The translations under genes were made by a program, and so were the position numbers. A stretch of DNA of 64,000 bases, taken from positions 682,001 through 746,000 of the forward strand of contig JAESUZ010005539.1 of NCBI GenBank assembly GCA_017311185.1, read 5' to 3'. Under the pieces are notes generated by a model. It made no database searches and was not told where the DNA came from. It saw nothing but the letters and a program-made list of their open reading frames with translations. Position 1 is the first letter of the stretch. Every line of letters starts with the position of its first letter. Shown here piece after piece: positions 33,560-45,257 of the stretch. Origin of the DNA: Proteles cristata cristata (taxonomy: Eukaryota > Chordata > Mammalia > Carnivora > Hyaenidae).

Positions 33560-34250
33560 GTTACCAAACTCTTTGTGGTGTTTATATTCCTGATGTCTCC
33601 GAGACCAGCGTATACAATCTGCCTGACGCTCCGGAGGGCGCTGGTAATAAAGCGAATGCAGGCAGCTGAAGGGTCAGGCAGGTACCTCGCTGCATCCCTG
33701 AGCCTGGAAATGTATGAGACCACTACTAATGAGCAAGCTTTATTCACATGGATGCGTCCCAGCCTCACAAATAAATGGAGGCCAGCCGAACACACAGACT
33801 GGTGTCGAGGGTGGGGTGGCTGGCGTGCCGGGAAATGCTTTCAGTCTTGGCATCTGGGAAAGATAATCACCCGAGGTCTCTACCTGGCCGTTATTTAAAT
33901 AAACACAAAAGATGGGGGGAAGGAGTCCATGGAGGATGATGGAAGCCATCAGCAAACAGGGGAGCTCTGCTGGGTGGTGGTGGGGGGTTTCTCTATGTAT
34001 GTATCAAATCCATTTGCATCAGAAGCCTGCGGGGGCAGGAATCCCCAAATGTAGAGCGAGGAAGCACAGCCATTTGCCCGGTTAAGGCCCGGGAAGGAGC
34101 AGGTGGGATCCTCCTGGACATACAGTGTCTCCTGTGTGCATTCATTAAAGGGCCAGCTTGGTGGCCCCATGGCCACCAGAGCTCCGTGGGCACCAGGAAG
34201 AGTGTCACCCAGGCACGCACCATTCTGATTGATTCTGATTAACTTGTTGG
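33560..34250. promoter_or_regulatory. Candidate conserved non-coding element
   Basis: Repeat-free, with CpGs retained in an otherwise neutral background (GCGTATACAATCTGCC, GGCGCTGGTAATAAAGCG, CTAATGAGCAAGCTTTATTCAC, CATTTGCATC). The texture resembles conserved regulatory DNA. Confidence 0.4.
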
Positions 34251-34859
34251 GAGTCCGCTTGCTGACTGTGGACTGTGTTTACGGAGCCTCAGAGCAGTGT
34301 TTTGCTCACAGTCTCTGCTGTCCTTCGCATTCTCTGGCTTGACTCCTTCCAAAGTTTGTCCATGGGGATCAGGGCCGGGAGGGGTAGCAGTGAGAAAAGC
34401 AGAGACGTGTAGTTGGATCCCTTGTGGGCGAACTGTGTTACTGTGGGAAAGCTCTTGTCCTGATGAGCTCTTGTTTCCTCCTTGGGAAAATGGGGATAAT
34501 TTTTCTCAGCCTTGTTGGATTATTAAAGAGACTCACGGTGACCATTCCCTCCCCTTCGCTCTCTTTTTGAGTGTTAGGTTCAGATGTTATGGGGCGCATG
34601 GCAGAGGCCCACAGATTGAGACGAGGGACCCAGGGATCACTTCTGTGAGGTGTGCGCGGGCTGTGAATGACCATGCGTGGAGACGTGCTGGCCAACACGG
34701 TGATACAGAATTCCATAGAATGAACACTGTTGCCCTTTCAACCGTCTTTCAGTCACAATTAACCCAAAAAGAGAATCTCAGTTGGTGCTAAGATGTCCCT
34801 AACACCCCTTCAGCTCTTTTGAAACTCCTTTAAAACAAGACAGATGCTAGAGACAGAAA

Positions 34860-35065
34860 AAAGGTACTCTGGGGGGAGGAGAGGGGAGAAGATGGGAAGT
34901 TAATGTTAATGGGTCTGGAGTTTCCCTCTGGGAAAACTGAAGAAGTTCCAGAGATGAATGGTGGTAAATAGTTACACGACAGAACTACACTTAATGCCAC
35001 TGAGCCATGTCTCTAAAAATGGTCATAATGGTACTTTTTTAAATGGTTTTTTAAATTTCTTCTTT
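34860..35065 (+). mobile_element. L1M 3' UTR fragment
   Basis: Landmarks: GAAGAAGTTCCAGAGATGAATGGTGG, ACTTAATGCCACTGAGCC, AAAATGGTCATAATGGTA. Confidence 0.85.
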
Positions 35066-35102
35066 TTTTTCTTTCATAGCTTATTGTCATGTTGCATTCA
35101 TT

Positions 35103-35327
35103 TTTTAAAAAAATATTTTACTTTTTTTTTATTTATTTCTGAAAGAGAGAGAGAGAGAGTGAGCAGGGGAGGGTCAGAGAGAGAGGGAGACACAGAATCT
35201 GAAACAGGCTCCAGGCTCTGAGATAGCTGTTAACACAGAGCCCGATGCGGGGCTAGAACCCACGAACTGCGAGATCATGACCTGAACCAAAGTTGGACAC
35301 TTAACCAAATGAGCCACCCAGGTGCCC
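35103..35327 (-). mobile_element. Feline CAN SINE
   Basis: Reverse orientation, long A/T tail, ending in AATGAGCCACCCAGGTGCCC. Confidence 0.94.
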
Positions 35328-35469
35328 AGATATCTTAGTTTTTCAAAGCTTCCTGGGCAATTGTACTGTGTGACAGGTTTGGTACCACAGATTAGAACAA
35401 AATTTTCATTACTTATAAATGCTTTGTATGCTGTCTGGAATGGCTTTTTGTTCCTCTCAAATTCCAAGC

Positions 35470-35690
35470 TGTGCTTTAAGACTCAGCTGACACGTTGCCA
35501 CTTCCTAGAAGGCCTCTGTGATCTTCCAGGCTGTTATCGCGATGGTAGCACTTATCACACTATACTATAATCACTGGATTTGTGGACAGTGTCTACCACC
35601 AGGCAGGGAGCTCTTTGTGCCCTATTCAGTGCTGAGTCTCATGGACTGCATACAGTAAGTGTTCAATACATGTTTGGTGAGGAGTAAACG
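35470..35690 (+). mobile_element. L2 3' end
   Basis: Landmarks in order: TTCCTAGAAGGCCTCTGTGATC, ATGGTAGCACTTATCACACTATA, GCAGGGAGCTCTTTGTGCC, ACAGTAAGTGTTCAATACATGTTTGG. Confidence 0.85.
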
Positions 35691-35968
35691 AATGGTTTGA
35701 AGCACACAGCAGGAAGCCCAGGGGACACTTAAGCCCTAAGAAACGTATTCACTTGGGCAGAAAAACAGGTTTCCTTTGAGGTCAGTGAAGGTTCCCAGGG
35801 ATCGCCTTGCTTTGGGCCATGATGGCTACAGTCCAGACTTGTCCTTCTTCTGACTTCTGCCTATTCAGGTCCCTCAGACATTCCTGGTCTCACCTACAGC
35901 CACTGTCCCCCAACTCACCAAATTGTCTGACCACACTGGCCTTCTCTCCCTTACTTTAAAGTCTCAGG

Positions 35969-35974
35969 TCTTTC

Positions 35975-36037
<63 letters not shown>

Positions 36038-36064
36038 CTCTCTCTTTCTTCTTTCTTTCTTTCT

Positions 36065-36096
<32 letters not shown>

Positions 36097-36098
36097 TC

Positions 36099-36129
<31 letters not shown>

Positions 36130-36226
36130 TCCTTCCTTTCCTTCCTTCCTTCCTTCCTTCCTTCCTTCCTTCCTTCCTTCCTTCCTTCTTTCCTTCCTTC
36201 CTTCCTTCCTTCCTTTTCTTTCCTTC
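35969..36226. repeat. (CTTT)n / (CCTT)n pyrimidine tract, about 258 bp
   Basis: A TTTC array with TCTC interruptions is followed by a TTCC array. Every base on this strand is C or T for over 250 positions. It adjoins the tail of the next SINE and probably grew from it. Confidence 0.97.
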
Positions 36227-36372
36227 TGAGTTTATTTGGAGAGGCAGGGGGCACAGAGAAAATGAGAGACAGAATCCCAAGCAGACTCCATGCTGCCAGT
36301 GCAGAGTCCCATGGGGGGCTCAAACTCACGAACCACGAGATCATGACCTGAGCTGAAACCAAGAATTGGACT
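36227..36372 (-). mobile_element. CAN SINE lacking its tRNA head
   Basis: Reverse orientation. The sequence stops after CATGACCTGAGCTGAAACCAAGAATTGGA, without the GAGCCACCCAGG box, so the 5' head is missing. Confidence 0.85.
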
Positions 36373-36874
36373 AGGTGGTGGGGAGAAAAGGCTCATGACC
36401 TCCTTCCCTACCAAAAGGTTGAAATAAGCATCAAAACAGTTGTCTCGGAATTGTCTGATAGCAGCAGACCTCTGGGCATTTAAGTGTTGAAAGACATTAC
36501 TTGCAATTTACCTGTGGTGCAGATTTGGTGGCCAAAGGAGACCGGCCAGGGGTAGGCCAGTGGTTGTGCCCGTCCTAGGCTGGGGGATGACATAGGGGTT
36601 TATCCGGGTCGGGACAAATCAGCTCTAAGTTTGAACAGAGCACCTCCACCCCCCGGACCGCCTCACCCCCAATTAGTCACGGGGGCATTTCTACCTCAAC
36701 CCGGTCTAGCGAAGGATCATGTTTTGATGTTTTCCTCCGCAGCTAAGTTTGGTCTCTAATTTTAACATTCGGATTGTGTTCCAGTCAGACTGGAAAGATC
36801 TGTCGGCTCATCTGAAGAAAGGACATGCTCTTCCCACTGAAATCTAAGTAACGAGGCTCTGCCGTTTCTGAGAA

Positions 36875-37002
36875 CCCGCCCCCCCCCACCCCCACCCCAG
36901 GGCACAGAGCTTCCAACCATCGCCAGAGGGCGAGAGACCTGAGATTACCTCCGGCCCCGCGCCACTGGCCCACTTACACCGGTGGGGGGGGTGGGGGGGT
37001 GG
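36875..37002. repeat. Facing C-run and G-run arms
   Basis: C-rich DNA at 36875-36898 (C9-A-C5-A-C4 pattern) and G-rich DNA at 36981-37002 (GGTG8TG7TGG) lie 82 bases apart and are roughly complementary, so they could pair as a hairpin or form G-quadruplexes on opposite strands. Confidence 0.8.
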
Positions 37003-37065
37003 CGAGGTTATAGTGCGGAAACAAAGAGCCCCAATGTCCTTCCAAGCAAAGGTGTGACTCACTCA

Positions 37066-37095
37066 CACTTCCTGTCCAACATGGCGCGGGGCGGA
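37066..37095 (+). promoter_or_regulatory. ETS plus YY1-like motif pair
   Basis: CACTTCCTG (ETS) is followed after a few bases by CAACATGGCG (YY1-like) in a locally GC-rich stretch. Such pairs are common in TATA-less promoters. No downstream gene was recognised. Confidence 0.3.
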
Positions 37096-37429
37096 AGGTG
37101 GCATGGGGAGGACCGGAAACCCTACCCTGTGCGCCTTACCACTCAGGGCCTCAGGCTGAGGGGGGCGTGCTCACATCTCCCTGGCCCTGACTAGCCCCGG
37201 AGACCAGTTATAATCCTCCCTGTGCCCAGAAGCCCAGAAGCAGAAGAGAAGCAAATCCTGGGGGCGGCCGGAATGCCTGCTGCCGCCTTCCCCCCCGGCC
37301 CCCCCCAGACCCCTGGTCTTTTGGTCTTTTCTATATGGCTCTACTCCAAGCCTACCTACTTTTTTCCTGCTTGGAATCCCCCAGGGGGCTTTCAAAAGAG
37401 CACTGGTCTTGAGTTCTCTCCAGACGCAG

Positions 37430-37660
37430 TGGGGTGCAGGGGGGCGCAGTGGTTAAGAGTGCAGATTCTAGAACCAGGCTTCCTGGGCTTGAAGCTGGCC
37501 AGAGCAAATGTGCTAACACGTCTGACTGTCCATTTCTTGTCTGGAGAAATAGGGACAAGGACAATACCCATGTCCCAGGTTCATCGCCAGGATTACATTG
37601 TCCATATATGTCATATGCTTAAGAAAGCTGCTTGGTACGCAGTGAGTTCTCTGTGAAGGT
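37430..37660 (+). mobile_element. MIR
   Basis: 5' head GGCGCAGTGGTTAAGAGTGCAGATTCTAGAACCAGGCTTCCTGGG is well preserved; the 3' half is diverged. Confidence 0.88.
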
Positions 37661-38059
37661 TGTCTCAGCGAGTTGTGTTCCCTGTGGCGCTGAATGCCGA
37701 TCATGAATCAGGCTGCACGGTGCACAGGAGAGTAAGTCACAGGCCAGCTTGGCACTTGGCTGAGGGTGTTAAGGTCGGCAGGGCATTGCCATTACAGCCT
37801 GGCTGCTTCTGGTCTTCAGATTTCTCGCTATCTGCCAACGGCCTTGCACTTTATGCAGTGGAAAGTCCGTGAGCATCGCAAGGATGTTTCCTCACTCTCG
37901 TAGGCCTTCTGAAGTGAGAGCCCCAAGCAGGGCCTGGGCCTGGGGCCAAAGGCTGTGCCAAAAAGTTTGCCTCAAGAGTTTCTAACATTTCTGGAGGTGT
38001 CCCCCACCCCTCCCGGAGCATCCTAATAGAGACAAAAAAGCAGGGGTGGGCTTTGCATC

Positions 38060-38260
38060 CTTTCTCTGCTGTTGGCTAGGTAAGACCAGGTAAGACAAAC
38101 CTCAGTTTCCTTATCTGTAAAAAGGAGCTACTGGATCTATCATGCAAGGTTGGTTACAGTGTCTGTCATGAGGATTCAATAACAGGACATAAGTGACATG
38201 GTTGGCCCTGGGCCCAGTGTGGCGTAAGTGTTCCATGAGGCTCTGATCACTCTTACTCTT
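38060..38260 (+). mobile_element. MIR 3' half
   Basis: CCTCAGTTTCCTTATCTGTAAAAAGGAG followed by GTCATGAGGATTCAATAA. Confidence 0.75.
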
Positions 38261-38599
38261 ACTGATGACAAGTGTGGGCAACCGGGGAAGAGGAGGCCTA
38301 AGAATTAAACACAGGCTCGTTCATGTAATCATCTGGGGAGTTTCAACCATCCCAAGGACGAAGGGACGCCCCGGAAAGGTTTTCATCAAAGTATGATGCT
38401 GTCAGTTCTGCACTTGGGAAAGATTCCTTTGGCTTCATTATAGAGAGTGGATTAATAGTGTGAGATGGGGGTGGAAAACCTTCCAGAAAATGTCCTAGAT
38501 TAGGGTGACATCAGTATAGGATAGAGAAAAGTGGATTAATAATATACTTAGCAGACAGCATGATATTAAAAGCAAATCCTGACACAGCATCACCTATGC

Positions 38600-38790
38600 A
38601 CCTGGTGCTGTTAGAAGCATCTTGCACTATTTACTCATTTAATCACTGCAGCTCTGTGAGATAGGTTCTTCTATAATTGACTCTGGTTTTTGATGATGAA
38701 ACTAGGCACCACGAGGTTAAATAACTTGCCCAAGATCACACAGCTAGATACGGGTTGGATTCGGGATTCAAAACCAGGAGGACTGATTCC
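38600..38790 (-). mobile_element. MIR-family
   Basis: Reverse core: GATGATGAAACTAGGCACCACGAGGTTAAATAACTTGCCCAAGATCACACAGCTAG. Confidence 0.85.
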
Positions 38791-38849
38791 AAATGTCCTT
38801 CTCTTAACAACTGTGCTTTCATTTGGTGAGCGACCGGGTGTGGAGTGGT

Positions 38850-40380
38850 TGTATCAGTCAGCTACGACCACGACAATGCTGTGTAACAACCACCGAAACC
38901 CCAGTGCCGTATACTAGAAAACAGTGATTTGTGCTCATGAGGTTCTGAATTGGCTGGGCTGTTCTGCTGCTCTGAGCTCATTGATGGGGTTTATTTCGAG
39001 TCTACCTCTTGGTGGACCAAGGGCACGGTTACAAGGAAAGTGAGAAATCTGCAGTTTGGGCCATCAATCAACCATGAGGAGTGGAATTTTCATAACTCAC
39101 AGAATGTTTACTCGGGCACCCGAGTGGCTGAGAAGGTGAAGCAGAAAGGGTAGGTTATGGGATAAGATGAGGAAGTGGAGGCTCAGTGAGACCAGATGTG
39201 TCACTCAAGGTTGCACAGCTAGTATACTCAGGGTCCAGACCGCAGCTGCCCAGAACTGAAAATGACCCTGGTGACCGGACAGGTGTGATTGTGTGGCTGT
39301 AAATGACCTTGCTGGCTGTAGGCACTTGGAATTGTGAATATTAACAATTCTGCATTCAGAATCCTGGTTTCCCAACAGCTCGCTCTGGGTGGGGGGGAGC
39401 CTGGCTTTCCTTTTCCTTTTGCATTCTTAAAGTACTTTCCAGGTTGATAATGTCCCCCAAGGGCTTTCCTTCTTTACACCACAGGAATTGATCAGCCTGT
39501 TTTCACCTCTAGGGAACAATCTGGTATTGTTTCTCCAGGTGCTGGCCTATGGGGATTGGAGCAGTTTTCCTCTTAGACTCCTGGCTGCCCCACTGTTGAG
39601 GATGGCCAAAGTTGTGCCCAACTCTTCCAGAACAACCACTGAATAGCCATCACCTCCATACACACCACAGAAGGGGCTTTGAATGGGTGGACCTAAGTGG
39701 AAGCCATCAGTGAGCCTGGCTTTTTAATAATCAGCAACACCTGAGTCCTCGGGGACCATACTCATCACTGAGTTGTGGGAAACTTCTCCCCTTCTCAAGC
39801 AGAGCTGACCCACCCGCAGACCTTGTTCCTTCCCTGTTCTGGCATTCTCGGCTTCAACATGGCCCCAAACCCAGGCTCCCCAGCCCTACAGCACTTTGGC
39901 AATGGCTTCTTGGGGCTTTGCCTTCTCCTTCACTGTGCTGTTCTCAAGGAAGGCTGGGCGTGTGTCCCTGGGGAAAAACTGTTTCTCCTGGAAATGTCAC
40001 TGGTGCTGGGAGAGACCCAGACACCCGTGGGCTCAGAGCGGCCCCGCTTCATGGGAAGGGGTCAGGAGCAGTCTGAATTGTAACTGGCATATATCATTGG
40101 GTTAACCCTTATGGTGGAAATAGCCAGTAATTGGTGGGTGCTCACTATATATGAAACATTATGCCAACACACTTGCTTCCTTATGTGCTCTTTCCTTTTC
40201 CCCTTCTTCCTCTGCGGAGGCAATGAGGGAATTTGGAGCCAGGCCACAATTTGGGGCAAATGACTGCTTTCTCTCCTTTAAGCCTTGGTTTCCCCTTCAT
40301 AAAATGAGGCTTATATATATATATAGAGAGAGCCACCTAAGGGATTAGAGGTGATTAGATTTTCAGTAGGTGCTGGCCGA
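38850..40380. other. Intergenic, old repeat traces
   Basis: The segment 38855-38990 (GTATCAGTCAGCTACGACCACG, CTGTGTAACAACCACC) looks like an old dispersed mammalian repeat, and a MIR-like trace lies at 39170-39240. No gene is recognised; the open frames are short and unrelated to known proteins. Confidence 0.5.
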
Positions 40381-40384
40381 CCTT

Positions 40385-40616
40385 TTTTTTTGTTTTAATT
40401 TTTAAGTTTATTTATTTATTTTTAGAGATAGAGAGAGAATGCATGTGTGTGTGAGCTGAGGAGGGGCAGAGAGAGAGAGAGAGAGAATCCCGAGCAAGAT
40501 CCGCACCGTCGGCACCAGGCTCAACATAGGGCTCGAACTCACGAACTGCGAGATCATGACCTGAGCCAAAATTAAGAGTCAGAGAGGCCTAAGCGATAGA
40601 GCCTCCCAGGTGCCCC
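40385..40616 (-). mobile_element. Feline CAN SINE
   Basis: Reverse orientation, tail TTTATTTATTTATTTTTAGAG, ending in CCTCCCAGGTGCCCC. Confidence 0.93.
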
Positions 40617-40779
40617 ATTATTGTAATTGTTAGTGAGTCCGGGGTCCCCGAAGCTGTCCTGGGCTCTACCTTTTGCTCCTCCCAGCCTGACGGGTTCTGG
40701 CCGAGGACCCCGTCGGAAGCTCCCTTCCCAGCTGCGATGGGGTAAAGGGTGCACCATGAGGGGCGGGCCCAAGGGCTGG

Positions 40780-41200
40780 AGATGTACATAGGCAGGGGTC
40801 CTTCCTCCCCCTGCAGAAATGATTTATCAGCTGTCAACAAGACGGCTGTGGTCAGAGACAGAAGGCCTGCGGCTGGGAATAGTGACGGCAAGGAGAGCTG
40901 GCTGTGTAACAGGACGGCTTGCCGACATGTTTCGAGGACGGTAAACTGGGGGGAGCCCATTTGTCCTCACCCCTTTCCTGTCCCCGCCTGACCCTTTCTA
41001 TCTGTGCACCCTTTGCTCAGGGTGGCTAACGGGTCCTGTTGATTTCAATTGCCATTTCTTCATCACCCCCTCAAGGTTTATCTCCTTCAAGCTGTCTTTC
41101 CCATTACATTGCGGTCTCGAGGTGAGATCCAATTCTGCAGAAAACATGTAGCCACAAGCTTTTTGCTGCTGGTGTGTTATCTGTGCTGGGGTCTCTGGGG
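40780..41200. promoter_or_regulatory. Candidate conserved non-coding element
   Basis: Repeat-free. Contains CAGCTGTCA (40828-40836), an E-box overlapping a reverse MEIS core, and TGTGGTC (40847-40853, RUNX-like). CpG-bearing words such as CGGCTTGCCGACATG and ATTGCGGTCTCGAGG survive. Confidence 0.4.
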
Positions 41201-41799
41201 TCTGGGGTGGTGAGGCGCAGCTCGGCGCAGAAGGAAGCAACGGAGATCCTTCCGTCTCCCTCTCCCCCTCCCTCCCTTGCCTCATCCCCTCTGCCTTGGG
41301 GAGACCTGCCTGCTAATTTATCCTGGAATGTTTGGGCTTCCATGCTTAACGGGTCTCTTTCCCGACTTTCTAAAACAGATGAGTGGGTGCAAAAAGCAAG
41401 TCGACAAATAAACACAAGCTTCGACCAGAAGATACTGAAACTGAGCAAACAGCTCCCAGTGTCCCTGCAGGAAGAGCATCCCAGGCATCACCCAGGGTGA
41501 GGCAAATTCCACTGTGACTTGGGGCTGGGGCCCTGCAAAGCCGAGAAGATCATGGTGCCTCCACCTGTGTGCTCTGCGTCCCCTGGGGGAAGTGACTTCC
41601 TGTGCCACAGTGTCCTGGTCTGTTAATCTGGGGATTAACAATGATGCCTGGCACATAGGATCATATGTATTGCAGGTAATGTGAAATAATACATGAGATG
41701 CACTTAGAATAATGCCTCGCACACAGTGCACACAGTGCGCCTAACGAACACCAGCTATGACACTAGCAATTCACAGGGTTGTTCATAGCGTTCAAGAGG

Positions 41800-41940
41800 C
41801 TCCGTGACCTTGGACACGTGACACCAATTTCTCATGCTTCAGTTTCCTCATCTGTAAACAAGCCCACAGTCATGCCTGTATTGTGGGGGCACTTACAAAA
41901 CTTATAATTAAAAATTATGAAAATGTATAAAAACACTTAG
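41800..41940 (+). mobile_element. MIR fragment
   Basis: CCGTGACCTTGGACACGTGACACC, CTTCAGTTTCCTCATCTGTAAAC. Confidence 0.75.
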
Positions 41941-41957
41941 CCCATCAGTACTTATGT

Positions 41958-42138
41958 TTTATTTATTTATTTTGAGAGAGAGAGAGAGCAGAGAGAAAGG
42001 GAGAGAGAGGAGCCCAAGGAGGTGCCACACTGTCAGCACAGAGCCCAGTGCAGGGCTTGAACCCACACACCCTGAGATCATGACCTGGGCTGAGGTCAAG
42101 AGTCAGACACTTAACCAGCTGCAGCACCAAGGTGCCCC
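41958..42138 (-). mobile_element. CAN SINE, older
   Basis: Reverse orientation; CAGTACTTATGTT and CAGCATTTAGGTT flank it as a diverged duplication. Confidence 0.9.
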
Positions 42139-42220
42139 AGCATTTAGGTTCTTAATAAGATCAATTTCCTTCCTGTCACTTAGGCAGGATATGAACAAAG
42201 ATGTTAACACAAGAAGGTTG

Positions 42221-42443
42221 GGGGCACTTGGGTGGCTCAGTCCGTTAAGCGTCTGACTCTTGATCTCAGCTCAGGTCATGACCTCACGGTTCATGAGTTT
42301 GAGCTGCATATTGGGCTTTGTGTTGACAATGCAGAGCCTGCTTAGGATTCTCTCTGTCTTCCTCTTTCTCCCTGCATCTCTCCCATTAGTGCGCACGCTC
42401 TCTCTCTCTCTCTCTCTCTCAAAAATAAACATTTAAAAAAAAT
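42221..42443 (+). mobile_element. CAN SINE
   Basis: Target duplication AAGAAG(G/A)TTG at 42211 and 42444. Confidence 0.94.
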
Positions 42444-42460
42444 AAGAAGATTGTTTCTTT

Positions 42461-42678
42461 TCTTTATTTTTAAAAAATTTTTATTTATTTTTGAGAGACA
42501 GAGACAGAACATTAGCAGGGGAGGGACAGAGAGAGAGGGAGACACAGAATCCGAAGCAGGCTCCAGGCTCTGAGCTATCAGCACAGAGCCTGACACAGGG
42601 CTCAAACTCAAACCACGATATCATGACCTGAGCTGAAGTTGGATGCTCAACCGACTAAGCCCACCAGGCACCCCGAAA
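42461..42678 (-). mobile_element. Feline CAN SINE
   Basis: Reverse orientation; TTGTTTCTTT at 42451 and 42680. With the preceding plus-strand SINE it forms a closely spaced inverted pair. Confidence 0.95.
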
Positions 42679-42699
42679 CTTGTTTCTTTAGGGGGAAAA

Positions 42700-43230
42700 G
42701 TGATCATGGTGTAATAAATACAAAGTATATGCTTCTTAAAGGTAAAGCTCAATGGGTTTTTACAACAACTCCCTGACCCGGATCAGGATGGAGAATATTT
42801 CCAACACCTCTGAAGGCTTCAATGTGTACCTTCCCTGTCTCTACTTTTCTCCCTTGAGGTAACTATTATCTTGATTTCTAATACTGTAGATTTTGCCGGA
42901 TCTGGAGCTTCAGATAAATGGGATGATTGAGCATATGTTCTTTTACGTCTGACATCTTCAGTGCAACACGGGGTTTCCAGACCCGTCCATGTTATTGCAC
43001 ACATCCATTGGTATACACTCAGGGTCATACCCAATTTTCAGTTACTTATGAATAAAGCTGCTGTGAACGTTCTCATACATGCCTTTTCAGGGATATATGC
43101 ACTTATTTTTGTTGGCTGCACACCCAGCAGTGGAATTTCTGAGTCACAGGCAGGTGCATGTATAGCTTCAGGAGATGTTGCCAAACATAATTCCAAAGTG
43201 GTTATTAGCAGATTACTTTTTGGTTTAAAA
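42700..43230 (-). mobile_element. L1M 3' end fragment
   Basis: Landmarks: GTCCATGTTATTGCACACATCC, AATAAAGCTGCTGTGAACGTTC, GCAGTGGAATTTCTGAGTCACAGG. Confidence 0.82.
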
Positions 43231-43379
43231 CAGTTTTTTAAAGGGGAGGAGTTAAGTCTGGAGGAGACTGAATGCTGAATTTTTGTATTGTATTTATATG
43301 GAATTTTAACTTCCTTTTTATTATAGGTGACTACTTATAATTCCCAGAGAATGGACCATCTTCTATAGAAACAGCTGTG

Positions 43380-44600
43380 ATTATACCTAAATATGTTCCT
43401 GTGAAAATATTCACTATTTATGGTGGAGAAAAGAAAATAATCTAAATATCTGTCTGTAGAGGAGTGATTAATAAATCATAATATACCCATATTATGCAGT
43501 GGCCGAATATATGAATATGTACTAGCCTGGTAAGATGAACAGTTACAGTAAGACTATAACAAGCATGTTGCAGAATATTATATAGAATATGGACTAGATA
43601 TGATTCATATATATCAGATAATGTTTTATAGTGTGTTCATTTGGAATTGCTTTAAGACCCTCCATCTATATATCTATATCTATATCTGCATCTGCATCTA
43701 TCTATCTATCTATCTATTGAAATTGGGCGAAGACTATGAATAGGCAATTCACAGAGGAGGCAACTAGAAAGCAGTCAACATATGAAAGGTAATCAAACTC
43801 ATTAGTAAGCATGGGAATGCAATGGAAACAACCACGAAATATCAGTTTAAACCCCCTAGCCTGGTAAAAATTTGAATGCTAACAACATCTTGTTGGTGAA
43901 GATGAGGCACCACAAGAACTCTCATACACTGATGGATATTACCAACTTGCCCTCTGAAGTGGTTTTCCTAATTTATATTTGATGGTGGCAATACAAATCA
44001 GTCAAGCCATTTTGGTGAGCAATTTGGTAATGTTCAGTAAAGTGGAAGATACTCATATAACACGACACAGATATTCCATCATTAGGTCTATACTGTGGAG
44101 ACACGTATGCACGTGTACAAGGAGATGGGTATAAGAATGTTGACTGCTGCAGTGTTTGAAAAGTGAAGAATTGGAAACAACCCTGTATTTCTCAACAGGA
44201 GACAAGATCAATGAATTGCAGTTTCATGACACAATGAAATACGATACAAGGTTAAAATGAATGAAATAGTGTTACAATGTAGCTACATGGAAAATCTGAA
44301 AACAATTTAGAGGGGAAGCAGCCCCTTGCAGAAGGCGACATATACAAGGATTCTATTTCTGTAAAGAGTGACATTAAATAAAATGATGTAACGTTTTGTG
44401 GGTAGATCTAAGTACATGTAGTGGAAGTATTACCGAAGTATAGAAAAGATCATTTGTGGACAAAGATTATCTTTGGGGAAGGATGGGACTGAGAGAAGGA
44501 AAAGGTTCAGGGGCTTTCAATTTTGTCCGTAATGTTTTATTTCTTAAGACGGATGGTGCACTCTTGTATATTCATGACACTAATCTCTGAAATACTTAAT
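43380..44600 (+). mobile_element. Degraded L1M 3' region(s)
   Basis: Sense-strand L1 words: ATACCCATATTATGCAGTGGCCG, TATGAATAGGCAATTCACAGAGGAGG, GAAACAACCCTGTATTTCTCAACAGG, GAAAAGATCATTTGTGGAC. Probably two L1 fragments around the ATCT microsatellite. No functional frame. Confidence 0.72.
43664..43720. repeat. (ATCT)n microsatellite
   Basis: About 57 bases of ATCT/ATCTGC units. Confidence 0.93.
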
Positions 44601-45133
44601 ATCAAAGGTAAGATTTATCCCTTCATCCATCTGGAAGACTCTGTATCAAAATGTTAATGGTGCTTTTTTTCTGAGAAATAAGATCATGGAGGAGAGTGTA
44701 TTTCATTTTCTACTCTATGTGTTTCTGTTGAAATTTTAGTTAGCATATGTTGTTCTCTAAGAACCATTAAAACAGAAGAAGAAAAGAGGGAGTTGGTAAT
44801 CCATGCATGCGAGATGTGGTCATTCTCAGACAATACTCCATTCTCTGACCATTCTGGATAAGTGCCCACCTAGAAAGGAAGATAGAGTCCTCTGCTAGAG
44901 TGGGAATAATTCCTTCAGGAAGGGTCCGTGAGGTCAGTAAGAAGAAGGGAGTGAGATGCCGTGGGTGGGTGTGGTCCTCTTAGGTCTTGAAGGGACCCCA
45001 AGCCCGGCAGGAAGACAGGTCTGTGGGGGACGCACATACTGAAGGGGGATGAATCCTGTGATCTTCAGCTCTTTCCCTCAATATCACACAGCCTTGGTCA
45101 CAGCGCACATCATTGTAGGACTAAGCCACTCCT

Positions 45134-45257
45134 TTTTCTTTTTTTCTTAAAGATTTATCTTTAAGCCATTTCTCTACCCAGCTTGGGACTGGAAACTTCA
45201 ATCCAGAGATCAAGAGTCCCATGCGTGCTCTACTGCCTGAGCCAGCCAGGTGCCCCT
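45134..45257 (-). mobile_element. Short older CAN SINE
   Basis: Reverse orientation, 124 bp. Target duplication GGAC(T/C)A(A/C)GCCACTCCT on both sides. The right end reads CTGAGCCAGCCAGGTGCCCC. Confidence 0.88.

Larger units (their letters stand above)
36373..37430. other. Unique intergenic DNA with GC-rich core
   Basis: No gene is recognised. At 36870-37100 GC content is raised, with C-runs, G-runs and an ETS/YY1-like word, described in the following entries. Confidence 0.5.

Noticed and set aside
33254..33898. 214-codon plus-strand frame
   Set aside because: It starts inside a feline SINE and reads out through its A/T tail, so it is not a gene.
35923..36362. Phe/Leu/Ser- and Lys/Glu/Arg-repeat frames
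   Set aside because: Direct translations of the TTTC/TTCC microsatellite.
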